Shown here in pieces: positions 12,047-25,670 of a stretch of 64,000 bases of DNA. This DNA comes from Chrysoperla carnea. Its lineage: Eukaryota > Arthropoda > Insecta > Neuroptera > Chrysopidae. A program made the position numbers and the translations under genes. How positions within the stretch are numbered: the first letter of the stretch is position 1; every line of letters starts with the position of its first letter. Location: contig NC_058337.1 of the NCBI RefSeq assembly GCF_905475395.1, positions 117,732,368-117,796,367 on the forward strand. Reading direction: 5' to 3'. The notes beneath the pieces were generated by a model. It saw only the letters and a list, made by a program, of their open reading frames with translations. It was not told the origin of the DNA and did no database searches.

Positions 12047-15000
12047 TTATTGCTGCAACCTTCGCTGTTTTTTATATTCAATTTTCACAGAACTTTTATT
12101 GTCATCAGATTGCTCGTAATCACCCCAGCTCCAAATGGCGGTTGGATGTGAACCATCCCCTGTTCGGTTAATACGCTTTTTAATCACTTCAACTGATACC
12201 TTTTTCAAATCATAAGCCCAACCAATTTTAGCAAATAGTTTCAATAACATCATCGTTGGATTCACAAGGAGACCACTTAATTCGCTGGCTCTATAATCCC
12301 ATGGAAATGTGTGATGAAAATTATGCCAACCCTCACCAAAAGTTAATGCTGAGGTAAAAAAAGTTTCACGTCCACTACTACGCCTAGAAAATTATTAAAA
12401 TCATCAATACAAAGAAATTTTTTATTTATTTGTGCTTAATCAATAATTTTGAATAGTAAAACATACGTACGTGTCATATGGTTGGGTGCCCCAAATATGT
12501 GCCCAACTATTTACTAAGCATGTTACTTGAAATGTAAATATGTAACGAAAACATACACAGATAAACCATGCATTTTGAAGGGTTTCATTCCAAAAATACC
12601 AAGGAATTATTGTTGGTAAAAGAAAGCACAATGAAAATAACAATGGGAAGTAATATCTATATAAAAATGAAAAAAATATTTGAATTTCAATTAATTAGTT
12701 ACTTGTAATGCTTGTTAGTACTCGGTAAGAAATGTATGGCGTTTACTACAATGTTAGTATAGTATAGAGACAGATACCATAGTATCTATGTTAGCATAAG
12801 TAATATTACAGTACTGAAAAGGACTAGTCACCAAAATTATTTGAAATCGCCAATGATAATGCTATCAATCCTTGAATGTTAAAATCAGTATGGCTTTCAT
12901 TATAATTTAGACCGACTCAAATCTTCCCAATAATGAGCACCGACTGCTGAAGTTTCTATGTAAACTACTAGACTTGTTGGATTTTTTTTATTTTATTAAA
13001 AAAACAAAAAGTCTCGCGTTGCTTTTTGGTATAGTTTACAAATGTTAAGCTGGATTTTGGTAGTATTGAAATTGGAATGAAATTTTAAAACTTAGTTACC
13101 TTATCTGAAATTTCAGTAATGGGTCATTTTTTAAATCAGACATGTCAATCAACTTTAGTTTTTCCACATACTGTGGATGTCGTTTAACCATTAACCAGCC
13201 TATATGTGAATAAAATGCCCCCCGTCTGGAATTGTGTGGATCAGCATCTGTGTCAGTATATTTATGATGTACTCGATGATCTCGACACCATCGATATATT
13301 GAGCCCTAATAAATTTTGGGTATCTACATAAAAACCAGTTATTTAAAAAAAAAAAAAAAAAACTACCCTTACGTCTCACAAATTCGGACCAATAATTTTT
13401 TTTGTATTTGGGTTTTATGGGAGAGTTTTTATTTCAAAAATCCGTGCAAATAGGTGGTGCCTACAAATTGACATGGTTGTAACTTTTTTTGTCGAAAGTG
13501 CAGAGTTTTCAAGAGTAGAATTGAAGCCCCTCACTGTAGAACTTAAATTGGTTCCCTTCTGAAAAAAATTATGGGAGATCATTCAAATTTACTATTGTGA
13601 TGGATAGAGGGAAAAACAAAGAAAAGAAGTTCTTAAAGTAGTTAGCAAAAAAGAAAAGGTAACTTCATTTCTGTTATTTAAATATTTTGTAAAAAAGAAT
13701 TTGTAATGTGTGGTTCAAGGCTTTTGTACTAATAATAGTATTATTGTTTCTGCATTTCTGAATAAAATTAAAGAAGCTGGACTTCTTTTTAATGCCATGT
13801 ATCCTATTTTTGGTGCAACACTTGACGGGCTTACTACACAGTAGAAGTGAAATGTCCTTCAACAGTAGCTAATATACTTTCCTTATGAGAAAGGCAATAA
13901 AATAACACCAAAATGTTGGACACAAGTACAACTTCAAATGTTTTTCAGGAAAGGGACACTTTTCTGTATAGCACATCCAAACTTTGAAAAATCAAAAGAA
14001 GTAGATATATAATGTGCCAGATGATAACAGCATTGTATCTGTTATGAATGCTGTAAAGCAATTCTGGATAGAAGCTGTATTTCCAAAATAAAAAGGTATA
14101 TATTTAAGCATATTTTTTTCTAAATACTTTTTGTAAATTTATAAAATAAAATTCTATGCGTAAATACTATTTATTTGGAACCTGAGTAAACACAGCTTTT
14201 TTTATAATATTAGTGATGTTATTATGATCACCTGATGTCGATAGACAGTTCATTTTAAATATGTGGTCTATTTATTCTTCATCGAATTTTTTAAAATGAA
14301 AATAAAAATAATGCCCTATATACTTTTTTGAGAAAGACCTTTTTAAGGGTAAGGAGAATTATCTATCAATTTGACGATTAACTTATTTGATGGTTAATTG
14401 ACTTATTTAAAAAAATTTATTCCAAATTTGTCAGAGGTAGATAGTTTCCCTAAAATGACTGGTCTATTAACCAAAATTGTATTATAAAATTTACCTGAAA
14501 TGAAATTGTCTGAAAAATCATAAGAATTAATTTTAACTGCCAGGTAGCTTTATATGCACGATGGGACCATAAACGATGTGATCCAGCCGTAACAGCAAGA
14601 CTTCCTGCAAGGTGTAAAGCAGTAGCTGAAAATTTTAAAGCAATTCATTCAATACAGATTAATTTGTATTAAATCGTAATGTGTAGTACCTCGGGTCATT
14701 TAAACTTTGGATCACTTTCGTTTCTTGAAATATATTAGTTACTATTAAGCTAACTATATGAAGGCAAAGTTTACTGAAGCTATTTCCAGCATGAATGCAC
14801 TTGTCGACAGATTTGACCTATTTTTTTCACTGACGCAGAATATTGTTCGCTGTGAGATCCCGAAACTGCGGAATTTAGGTCGATTACATTTTGAGATATT
14901 CAGCTGCAAAGTTCGCGATTTCCCTATTCAAAACTTGTAAAATAAAACTCTCGTTATTTTTCAATTAATAAGAAGTAAAGTTAATTATTATACGTGAAAA

Positions 15001-15805
15001 ATGATTTCGATAAATACTTTTGGTAATCAAGTTTTTGACTACCTTGGTATGAACCTTTTTTCTTCTTTGGTTTGAAAAACCAAAAGTTTTAAAAATACAT
15101 AAAAAAATTGTTTGAAGATTTTTGTGCAAAATGTTAATCGCATGAAAATTACTGTGGATAAAATACTAGGTATGAAACTGAAATGAGTTGCACTCTCCAA
15201 ATGCTAATTTCGAAGCTCTATATCTTTTTAAAGTTGTTAATATCTACAGTTCTCAAAAAGCTTTGTCATAGTCATTAATTGTTCGCGTAAATCAATTTCT
15301 ACAAAAATAATTTATTTCTTTTAAAATTTTGGATTGTGACCATAGATAATAAATATTTATATTATACTATTTAGAATATTTATATTATAATTTATTGTCT
15401 ATGATTGTGACCACACGTACTGGAGTTAAAAGGGTGAAATTAAATTGAACAGAAGCACCCCGATCCTGTACCTATCATCAAAATTTCTGCATGGACTTCG
15501 ATTTGACTATTTAAAAAACAGATTAAAATAAACTTTGATCCCGGGTACTATACTCCCCTTTACTAATATGACTTACCAAAAACATTCGTTAATAATTTAG
15601 CTGATGTAAATGATAAATATATTCCATAAACTGCTTGAATATGAAAGAAAGCTAAATATGCAATAAAATTCCACCGATAAATGTATTTTCGTTCCAGAAG
15701 AGGTGCATCAGTTTCAGTTTCCTCTTTCAACAATTGACTGCGAAAATTTTTTTCATATTCATTTTCTTTTAATATATGCTCAACTTGAGTTGGATTAGGT
15801 GACAT
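12047..15805 (-). CDS. Acyl-CoA desaturase (first desaturase family), copy 2
   Basis: Five coding exons on the minus strand: 15805-15577, 14625-14495, 13305-13100, 12656-12471 and 12383-12047 (229, 131, 206, 186 and 337 bases), giving 362 residues. The boxes are HRLWSH (93-98), RDHRVHHK (128-135), NSWAH (238-242) and HNFHH (271-275), preceded by the canonical GEGWHN. Like copy 1, it should desaturate fatty acyl-CoA at the ER membrane. The last exon is eight codons longer than in copy 1 and ends in a basic tail (YKKQRRLQQ), which may be a local C-terminal signal or drift. Exon 1 has one extra codon. Intron 3 is only 443 bases, against 2345 in copy 1. It is probably functional, with no break seen. 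Confidence 0.93.
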
Positions 15806-16970
15806 TATGTTAATTTAAAATTGTTGACTTCAAAATTTTTCCTATGATTTGATTTTAAAATAATACCTATAAAAAATTATAAATTTAAAAGCTTATCTTG
15901 ACTCTTTGGTTCTAACGAAAATCAAACGTTAAATATGATTATGAAAAAAATTGTTGAGATCATATTTGTATCAACTTTTTCCCAAATTTTAAATCCTCAA
16001 ATTACAGCTTGAAATGTAAAAATTCTTTTCCATTTTTACACTGAATTGGCAGGAAAACTTTCCAGCAATAGTTTAAAAAGTATTATTTTAACAAAATTTG
16101 CCATCGAACGAGCTATGTAAATTGTACAATCAATTATCATAACTTCATATTTAAAACTTTTTTAGCGCACGGTATTTTGATTTTTTTTTTTAAATTATAG
16201 TTGCATGCACTCAAAGGTAAAGAAAATAATAGATTTTTTGTCAATATTTTCAACAAAACCGAAACAGAAAATACAACAGCCTTTATTAACTCATCAAATC
16301 GTAGGATTTTAATATTATTAATGACCTTGTAAATCGTGAGTATAAGGAAACAAATAATTTTTCACTCTAATACTTCAGAAATGGAATGGAAAATCAAAAA
16401 CACGAAAAACGTATTGGCCCATTTTCAGGGGAAAAGAAAATCAAGTATTCATTTTTTTATACGAGGTTTTATTCCTTATCAAACATGGATCAACTTTTCT
16501 TTTTTTTTGAAAATGAAACTGCTTCTTCAAATGAGGACATACGTGTAATCGTGTTTTTTAATTTTCTATTCTGTTTTCAAAATATAAGGGTGGAAACTTT
16601 TCATCTTGAACAAAAAAATAAAGTGATATATTTGAGTAAAATACTAATTTTCTATAAATTTTATGATTCATGATAAATAAAAATATGCATTTACCATCTT
16701 TATATTAATTTTTTTTAATCAAAAAATATGTTGAAAGTGTTCCTTTTTAAACTAAATCACTTTTTTACTTAAAGTCCGTTTCACTATATTTCTATACCCT
16801 GCACCTTATAGACCTGTACCTTATTGTTACAGAAAAAAAACTATTCGTGTATAACTATGAAATGGAAATTAAAAAATCACTGTACTTTTTCGGCAAAATC
16901 GTACTTTTTATACAAATTTAATATTCATAATTTAATCAATAAATTTGGAAAAATAAAGGCTATGTGCATA
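15806..16970 (-). promoter_or_regulatory. 5' flank of desaturase 2, diverged block copy 3
   Basis: Parts of this flank still align with the flanks of the other two minus-strand genes. This is clearest at 16655-16960, where tttatgattcatgataaata and the candidate leader donor (AAGATG|GTAAAT, minus, last exon base 16695) are retained. The acceptor close to the ATG is not obvious here. Frames open at 16336-16673 do not resemble proteins. Confidence 0.35.
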
Positions 16971-16981
16971 AGTTCTCGGCA

Positions 16982-17500
16982 GTGGCGTATTTGGATTCAA
17001 TGCCGCCAATACCCAAAATAAATATTAATAAAAAATTGAAAGAAGTCTCAGACAGAAAATCAGGTTTAATCGATTCGTCTATGGTATCTTAAGCGGATTA
17101 ACTTGTTTTAATTTTTTTGTTATTTTGTTTAAAAGGTAATTTGATTGTGAGCACGACTTTTCTAATTTTTATTTTTGCGTTTATGATATAGTACTTCGAA
17201 GGTAACTTTTGATTCAACGTAATTTTGATTTAACAAAAAAAAAAACAGCTCTTACTTCAGACTACAGAGAATTTTTTTGTGCATTAAAATACAGGAGCTT
17301 TTTTATTATTTAAATAGGTTCAGTATCGCGTACTGAATGTAAATGCGAAAAATGCTTACAAAAGAAGGTGGGGGAAGTGTCTCCCCCTGTATAATGCATA
17401 GTTTTTTTATAGTATATAGTTTTTATTTATTTACATAATTTATTTTTTAATTTGAAGGTAGCATTTTACTCTTCCTCAAAGCCGCCACAGAACAGATTAA
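16982..17500 (+). mobile_element. Possible hAT-like element, degenerate
   Basis: It opens with CAGTGGCGTATTTGG, like the start at 5096. A gccgccacag near 17486 may be the other end. There is no clear target duplication, and the extent is uncertain. Confidence 0.3.
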
Positions 17501-17655
17501 GTGCATAATCGGTTTTAAAATCGATTTAAACAAAAACATGGGAACGGAAAATTTTTATTAGAACAATGTACACATAAAAAAACAAAACTTAAAATTCATT
17601 CAAATTTATTTTTTGTATAGTACTTAATAGGTCATTTCTAAAATAATTCATGATG

Positions 17656-17755
17656 ATCATTAAGAACGGGCGGACAACCGAAAATGGAGTAATTAGTTTA
17701 TTTTATGAACACCTATACCAAAATTTTTTTTATACAACATGTATATATACATTTT
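17656..17755 (-). repeat. Fragment of the ~0.6-kb unclassified repeat family
   Basis: It contains cggacaaccgaaaatgg and ttttatgaacacctata, matching the copies at 45240 and 48475. It runs straight into the TA microsatellite. Confidence 0.55.
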
Positions 17756-17763
17756 ATTACAAC

Positions 17764-17858
<95 letters not shown>

Positions 17859-17869
17859 CATGTTGTAAT
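17755..17869. repeat. (TA)n microsatellite with inverted flanks
   Basis: About 85 bases of TA repeat are bounded by ATTACAACATG on the left and CATGTTGTAAT on the right, so the whole 115-base tract can fold as one hairpin. The open frames across it are repeat artefacts. Confidence 0.85.
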
Positions 17870-17979
17870 CCGTTAAGAGATAACATAAAAGTTTAAATAT
17901 AAAAACGCTTGTATGGAAATTAAGTCATTTTTTAGGCTTTTGATTAGATATAAATAAATACAACATTCCAATTTTGTTC

Positions 17980-18393
17980 AAATTTTACCCTTTAAGAAGT
18001 CAAAATAGGGGATGCAAATTTTTGTGTAATGACATCGGTGTAAAAAGTACAGAGAATTACGGAGTCATTACAAAATGTAAAACGGAAATTAACGCAAAAT
18101 CACGCAAAATAGTTCATTTAGAAAAGTGAAAGTAAAGTAAGTTATGAAATACGACACAACCTTGAAAATATGTGCCTTCAAGATATAGGTATAGGTACTA
18201 GGTACTTAACCGATTTCAAAAAATTTTCATGTAGAGAACGCTTCATTTTCAAAAAATCTGCACCAAAAAAATAAAATAGACGAATTGTGAACAAAAGGAG
18301 GATATGTGACGGCATATGTCGTGAAGGTTATAACACAATAATTTTTGTATTTAAAATTGAGGTTGCTCAGCGAAGCGGGTAGTTCGCAGCTAG
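17980..18393 (+). mobile_element. Helitron 3' end of a second family
   Basis: The 3' end reads gctcagcgaagcgggtagtt, then CTAG followed by T. This is the hairpin-plus-CTAG terminus seen in many insect Helitrons, and different from the family at 4145, 5632 and 31955. The 5' end is not located, so 17980 is approximate. Confidence 0.5.
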
Positions 18394-20164
18394 TAAACGT
18401 ATAAAAAGGTAACGCAAAAAAACGAACAAAGACAAAATATAAAAAAGGAGACAATGACTAATTGTCATAAAAACTATCAAAATTAATTTAAAAAATCATT
18501 TCTCATCAACAAATCTATAATAGTAATACATTCAAGTAAATAATACAATGCAGATTTTGATTTTTTATTATTTCTCAAAAATATAAGAAAAAAAACAACA
18601 GTCAGTTACGAGTGACCCAGTGGCGATTTATCACAGGGGGGCCGTTAATTCTACGGGCCCACATACAGCGACAACACTATTGAAGTCTATTATTAAAACG
18701 ATGCCTATATACAGTAGTAGCCACTATTTTTTTCTAACCTATAAAGACAAATTATAATTTATTTAGGGCCACTTTTCTATATATATAGGATTTTTTATTT
18801 ATTTATTTTTCATTTTTAGTGTGTATTCAAACCAATTTAAAAACAAAAATATTCAACAATGGGTCTACCTGTCTACAATAAACTATTCTATTAAATATTT
18901 CAACAAAAATATTCAAGCGGGAATCGTACACATGGTTATACAGGATCTAATCTTATTATTCAAATACATCTATAACATAAAATTTCCGTTTCTCACTTAA
19001 ATATTGATCTAGATATTAATCATAAAAGCCATCATCAGTTTTTTGATTTTTCAAATGTCAAAATCCATTTGTGGGACTTTTAAAACACAACCTATTACAA
19101 AACTATTTGTCGAATTTGGTTTGTTTTTGTCATGTTTTTAATTTTTCAGATATAGGCCGTTCAAAGAAACTGATTTTACGAATTTATTCAAAGGCAAAAA
19201 AATACTAAAAAGGAGAAAGGTTTTAGCATTTACTTTAAGATAAAGTTGATGGTCTTCGAGATATTGGCCAAAAATAGTTTTTGTATATATACATAGCGGT
19301 AATTAAAGAAACCCTTGCACTTTTGAGACTGCGTGTTACTAAGGTTTTAAATTAGATGCCGAAACCTTCCATTTTTTAAGTTTTTTATTTTTTTGAATAA
19401 ATTTACGCATAAACATTATTTTAAGCGGACCAATACTGTCTTCTTGAACAATCATAAGCAACACGAAGGTCTAAATAGTAGATAAAGAGACAGTCTTCCA
19501 TAATTAAGAAATTATATGATTGTTCATTACACCTGTTTGTGAATATGTATACTAGCACAACCAGAGTTTACATACAAATACATTTAATAAGAACGTCACA
19601 TATAATCAGGAGTAGTCAACGAATTACAAGCAACTTGGAACGGTATTCTAAATGAAACAAGAAGAATACATTGTAAAACAGATATAGTTTTATTATATTT
19701 TAAGTAAAACAATGAATTAATGGCCAACAAAAAGAGAAGAATGTGAAAACCTGTAAACGGTACAAACAAGCGCCTACTTAGTAACAAAAAACAAAGCAAA
19801 AAAATACATTCAAAAACTTGTGTTTTCGCTTAGCACATTCTAAAACACCAATTCGATTGTAACTTTTTTTTTGGTCTGTTTTTGCTATTTTACAACTAAA
19901 AATGTTTAACTTAATCCAACGGCCACTGGACTCAAAATCCCACGTTCATTTCATAATTTTGTGTAATTTCAAAATAGAATTTTTATTTCAAAGTTTCAAG
20001 AGTCTCTTGGAAACTAGACATCAAGACTGGTGTTAAAGTTAACGTTACAATCATATTTTGGGGAGGAATTGAACACTGGGCTAGACATAGATTGTGCCGT
20101 TAAGCCACGTTATATCTAGATTGCCCCATACATATAGCTAGTTAAGTATATATTTATATCTAAA
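18394..20164. other. Intergenic with one possible hAT-like end
   Basis: At 18613 there is CAGTGGCGATTTATC followed by a GC-rich patch (ggggggcc, gggccc), resembling the hAT-like ends elsewhere in the window. No partner end is seen. The rest is AT-rich without recognised genes. Confidence 0.35.
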
Positions 20165-20545
20165 TCAGTGGTATATTTAAGGGTTGGTAAAGGAGCAGTT
20201 GCCTACTGGACCCTGAAAAAAATGTGTGGGAAGGCAAAATCTGTTTAAAAGGCCACGGCAAGGGGGCACAAAGTTCATTAAGGAAGACTAAAAAAAGAGA
20301 GGAAGGCAAATTTTTAGGAAACGATAAAGGGTTCCACAAGGTGGGTTACAAAGTTCAATTACGAAGCCTAGAGAAAGGGGGGGGAGAAGTACCTCAAGGG
20401 AGGCACCAAGGTGATTAAGGAAGACTAAAACGGTTCTTTTAATAGATTTAGCCCACGACCTCAAGTACCTCAAGGGAGGCACCAAGGTGATTAAGGAAGA
20501 CTAAAACGGTCCTTTTAATAGATTTAGCCTACGACAAGGTGGCGT
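20165..20545 (+). mobile_element. Degenerate CAGTGG-type element with a tandem duplication
   Basis: It begins CAGTGGTATATTTAAGGG, a variant of the CAGTGGCGTATTTA ends. The interior is purine-rich and unlike its surroundings. Inside it, a 76-base unit (starting aagtacctcaagggaggcac) is repeated in tandem at 20387-20462 and 20463-20536 with about two differences. Short frames here are not genes. Confidence 0.45.
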
Positions 20546-22630
20546 TTTTTTTAAATCAGACTCGAAATATCCTGTTGCCTTACCTTCATTATAAAGTCTA
20601 AAGTAAGAATATTATAACTCTTTGTTTATCTTATTGCAAGAAGTTTATCGATGCATATGGCGACATCTAATCTTTGAATTTTTGGACCTTACTTAAAGCT
20701 ATTCAAGGCTTATTTTGGAGTCTTATCTTACTTAACTGTAGAGATTGTGATCACCAGTGGTAATGCATATAAGATTATGCCTCTGTTATGTGTTTCCCAT
20801 ATTTAATTTATAATCTTTGCACTATTGGATCACTAAAAAACAACTCTATATACCGAATTTCAGCCCCTTTGGGCCAACGTAGGAACTGGAAATGTCTAAA
20901 TATAATGGCAAATAGGTATATAAATAGAAAGGCCTAAATTAATCTAGATCATACTATTCCAAAACCCTCGAAATCATATTCTAAGGGTCATTAATCGAAT
21001 TTAAAATGCTTGTTTCCGGTCTCCATTACAATGCAAAGCCTAAAGTTAATCTATAGTACTCTAAATATGGCTAAAAATATAAAAATACATACCGTCGTAT
21101 GTTTTATGATTCTAAATCAAGTTCAGTGGCACCTCATACAAATAAAATATAAAAAAATAGGTTTCTTTCCATTAATTCATAAAAATAAAAGATGTCAACT
21201 GTCGACAAAAATAAATTCACTTGTTTATGTGTGGGCTAGCTTGTCTATCCATCTTGTGTGTCTGTTTTGTCAGTATGTGTCCATATGTGACCAAACGATA
21301 TACATGCTAGTCAGCATAGCAGCATACAATATATACTAACAATTGTTATTTTACCTACGATTCACGATGAGGATTCACCTGATCTTATGTCACTACATGA
21401 CATTGTGAATACTGAATTTACAGAAGAGAAAAAGGTTTTGATTATTCCCAAACATTTTACACAACATTCCAAAAACACACAGATATACACATGTTTACAG
21501 TGTTGTCGAATTTCGTGGGAAGCAAGCTGCAATATCTAAAAAATTAAAATTAAAACAAAAAATAGAGCGTCAAGTCACCATATTCATCAATAATCTTAAT
21601 AATCAATTCTAGAAAATTCCAAATCATTCTGGAATGTTTTAGAATACCCTCTAATATTTTTTTAATATTGTGGAGCATCCAGGACACTAATACACAATAA
21701 CCTTTCTATCAATGTAAATCCTTTCTGAGGCATTTTAATAAATCACTTTCAGACATTCCATTTGACACTCAAAGCGTTTTTAACTCAATTTATAGGAAAG
21801 GCAATGCGTTGAGGAATGATAGATATATCCTAGTTTCCTTATTCTAGCCATATTTGTTTTCATCCATGCTCACCCAGTTCCACGTACCGTAGGCAAATCC
21901 CCTAATTATCAATAGAAAACTATGGACTATCTAACTTCACAATCGCGATTAAGAGAAATGAAGCCCCGCAGATAGGGCTGCCACCTCAAAATTTGGGGAA
22001 AATATACCAGAGTGTCAGTATATTTCAGTAGTTCGTCAGTAAATGATATAATAAATTTTCATACAAACTTACGTCACATTAAGAGTTAAATTTCCAAAGA
22101 TCCATTCTTAATAAACATCGCAAAATGAACAACCATGCTTAATTTCAAATCAATCAAGTGTTAAGTTTTAAAAATATCGTGATAAACCAGTCAGCCAGTC
22201 ACGGAGTAGTGAGACATTGGCAACGGTGTGTCAGTATGTCACAAAAAAGTAATAATAATAAATATTCAAACCAAAATATTGAACATAAAATTAATTTTAC
22301 ATATAAACAAAAAAAAAATGTGTAGTCTTGTTTTTTATTGTTCAACAATAATATAATTATTTGCTTTTTGTATTCTTAAACTGTATTCTCTTTAAGATCA
22401 TAATTTACAGAGTCACTCAAAAAAATACACATCTTTCCTCTCTAGAAATTTATAAACATTTCTTTCCTTCACTTTTAGGGTTCCGCCATCAAAGATGAAG
22501 CACCAAAGTATACAATAGTTGTGCCACTCTCTCTATAACTTTTAAGCCATGCGATATAATAATAATAATGGGGTTTAACCTCCATTCTTTAGACATACGT
22601 CTATAACAAATGCCACCCAAATCCATATTT
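20546..22630. other. Intergenic, nothing recognised
   Basis: AT-rich spacer. A 109-codon open frame at 21010-21339 has no known motif and ordinary composition for the region, so I do not call it. Confidence 0.35.
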
Positions 22631-22795
22631 TTTTAAAATCTTTATTTATTTAAACTTCATCCGAATGCATACAACTAAATTTATGATGTGGGTGGAGTCG
22701 GTTACTTCGTTCCGTAAGTATATCAATTTACCGACCCCATTATTTATTATTGATCAGCATGCCGGTGCCTGGATTCGAACCTGCACTTAGTCGAT
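22631..22795 (-). mobile_element. 5'-truncated tRNA-derived SINE, second family
   Basis: The minus strand shows GTGCAGGTTCGAATCCAGGC, which contains a clear RNA polymerase III B box (GGTTCGAATCC). A unique body follows, then an A-rich tail (taaataaataaag, ttttaaaaaaat). The A box is missing or unrecognisable. It differs from the SINE at 63246. Confidence 0.5.
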
Positions 22796-23939
22796 TAAAT
22801 TGGGAAATTTGGGAAAAGTATCGTTAGTAGTCCACAATAAAGACTTTCAAGAAAAATTAGTTCCGACATAATTCGTTGGTAAAAATATATAAATATTCTT
22901 TTGCACAGCAAAAATTTTAATTATTCCAAATATTTACAAATGTAATACTTACAGATACTATAGTTTTTCTAAAATCAGTTTATTGCTAATTCAAAGCGAA
23001 ATGCGAGGATTCCCTCGATTTCTATTTTTGGAAAGTGTCTTTTTGGTAATAAATATAATCCATATTTTTCCGTCAAAATTTCAGCAATTGGTGACTTAGG
23101 CCAGACACTCTCGATTCTATTCTAAAATATTCCATCTTCACCCCTTCAAATATCTAGCTATTGTACTAGCTGTAGGTACTTTTGCCAGGAAAAAGGTTCA
23201 TTGTTGCTGACAACGGAACCTTTTTTGTGTGTACCACAAGCACTTGGCTCATTTTTATATTTATTTGTCTATGTTAATTTTTTTTTTTTTAAATCAATGC
23301 AACATAATTTATTTAAGCTTTTTAAGAGCTTTCGTTTTTACTGAGTTTGGCATGAGCAAGTTTTTGGAAATATATTTTAAAATTGTGTTTTATTTTCACT
23401 ATTTGTTTAAAAATGTCCTTGTTCGCAAAGGTTAAGAACTAATTCTTTTGGATCTTTGTTTACGCATTTCATGCTATCAGTATGAATACCAAAATATAAG
23501 GCTGGAAAATTTGTTATTCAAAAATTACCACATAATGAAAATCTTAAAATTCACAATAAAAAAATTAGCATTAGAAAACGCAATAACTTATTCAAATTTT
23601 AATTTTCACGTAGTAGGTATAAGGGGCGTAACAAACGAGAGTTTCAAGGAAGAAAAGCACAAAAAGCGAAATAATGTGATTAATATAAATATAAAATAGG
23701 AATTAATTTTACGATAAGCAAAATTGTAGAAATCGATTTTTTCTATAACTTATCATAGCATAATTTTATCTGTCTTAATAAACTATAATATGTAGATTTT
23801 CGGTGGATATGGACCAACTTTTTCTCTAAATTTTTCGTTTTGTTTCCTTAGCTGCCGCATAAATTTTATTATGTGATTATTTTTAAGTTATGCTAACATT
23901 AAACAAAAAATTTGATTACAACAAACTTGGTTTTTGCAT
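22796..23939. other. Intergenic, nothing recognised
   Basis: AT-rich spacer. The small open frames at 23229-23699 show no recognisable protein features. Confidence 0.35.
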
Positions 23940-24469
23940 TTTTATACCGTGCATATATGAAATATATCAAGGTATACTAAGTTTAGTCCCAAGTTTGTAA
24001 CGCTTAAAAATATTGCTAAAAACTAAATTTGCTATAGAAGTTCATAAAGTCAGTGAATAAGTCCATTTCCAGTTTTCTGCCTGTCTGTCTGTCCGTCTGT
24101 AAACATGATAACTCAAAAACGAAAAGAGGTTTCAAGCTAATAATTTTAAAGTGTGCTTAGGACGTAAAAAGTGAAATTGAGTTCGTAAATGAGCAAAATA
24201 TTGGCTCTTGAGTCCATTGGCTCTTGAGCCCATAGGACCCATCTTGTGAACCGTTACAGATAGAACAAAAGCTTAAATGAAAAAAAAATGTTCCTTTTAA
24301 AAAAATAATCAACTTTTGTTTGAAACATTTATTGGTAGACATCACTGTTTACCCGACAGGCCACAAATTATATAGTACATGTTACATGGGAATTTTAGTT
24401 ATGTGTGTGTGACATGTACGTAAGTGTGGCTATCTAACAGTGGACATAGTGATTGTTTTCATTTGTTTT
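23940..24469 (+). repeat. Unclassified interspersed repeat, copy A
   Basis: It shares an ordered set of blocks with copies at 36644, 44764 and 48084: a start near taccgtgcatatatgaaata, then aagtttgtaacgcttaaaaa, a ctgtctgtccgtctgt run, ataactcaaaaacgaaaaga, a taaatgagca block, and gtttaccc followed by cattgtttgttttcacttg-like text. No TIRs or ORF are seen. Confidence 0.7.
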
Positions 24470-25670
24470 AAATGTAAATTTTTGGTATTTTCATCATTCA
24501 AAAATCTTCAAATTCTATCCAGCCTTATCCATAATTATTTACAGTAAGTATTACATGTGGTAAATTTAAAAGAAATTAATTATGTAAATTTTTTGGAAAA
24601 TTGCATTGTTCATTGTATGTTAATTTCCACAATTTCATATTGTTTATTAAAAAATTTATTATTAATTTTTTTCTAATTTTTTGAAATTATCCATTATTTG
24701 TGCTGCAAATTTTAGACATAATAAGTATGTGATTTTGCAAAATTACATTCCTTATTTATCATTTGTTAATTTTCATATTTTCATATTCCATTATAATAAC
24801 GCTATTTTTAAATTTGTTTATAATATTGAATAATTTTGTTTTAATTATTATATTTTCTTTATTAGTTTTAATCAATATTATTTAAAGAAATATTTCAACA
24901 AACTTGATATTTTTGAAGCTTTTTTTATTTTATTTTTTGTGGAATCTGTGTTTTTTTTAATTGCATTAAGTAATTCTAATTTTATTTTTCACATAGTATA
25001 AGGGACATAACTAACGGGAGTTTCAAGGAAAAGACACACAAAAATTAGTTAATATTTGTAAAAAAGAAATTAATTTTAACAATAAGCAAAATTGCAATAT
25101 TTTAAAGAGAAATATAATTTTTCTATAAATTATAATCGTACAATTTTTACTGTGAGTCTAAATATAACAAATTATTCTCAAGGAACACAACAAAATATCC
25201 CCTGATTGTTGTATCTGATAAATTTAAACCAAATTAATTATGTGGTTTTCTTGAAAAATTATTTGAACATTTTTTGTAATTGATGCATAAATGTAGGTGT
25301 TGTTTTTGTTATTTGTAAAAAACTGATTAAAATCTCCCAACTACCCCACAAAAAAGGGGGTTAGGCTCGCCTTTGAGAGGTCGATTTTTTGGTACCTACG
25401 AAGTTTTGCAACCTAATAAACAACTATGGAAAATTTCAACAGTTTTTTCTTTTAATCCATGTTAAATTTTCTGTGTTAATTATTATTAGTTTTGTTTTAA
25501 TTAGATTTAAATTTTTGCTGAATTCTAATAGCAAGTTTTTATTTTCAGCTTTAAGTTAAAATTTTTGACTTTAAATTTTAAATTTCAAGAAATAATTGAG
25601 AAAATCTGATATTTTTAAAGGGTTTTTTTATGAAACCAGTGATTTTGCTCGTCTATTTTGAACCAAGGTA
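24470..25670. other. Upstream region of desaturase 3
   Basis: Strongly AT-rich and without recognised elements. It shows no convincing similarity to the conserved 5' flanks of the minus-strand desaturases. Confidence 0.35.

Noticed and set aside
17650-17896. Open frames made of Tyr/Ile repeats
   Set aside because: They are translations of the TA microsatellite.
21010-21339. 109-codon frame
   Set aside because: Composition resembles the surrounding AT-rich DNA and no domain is visible.
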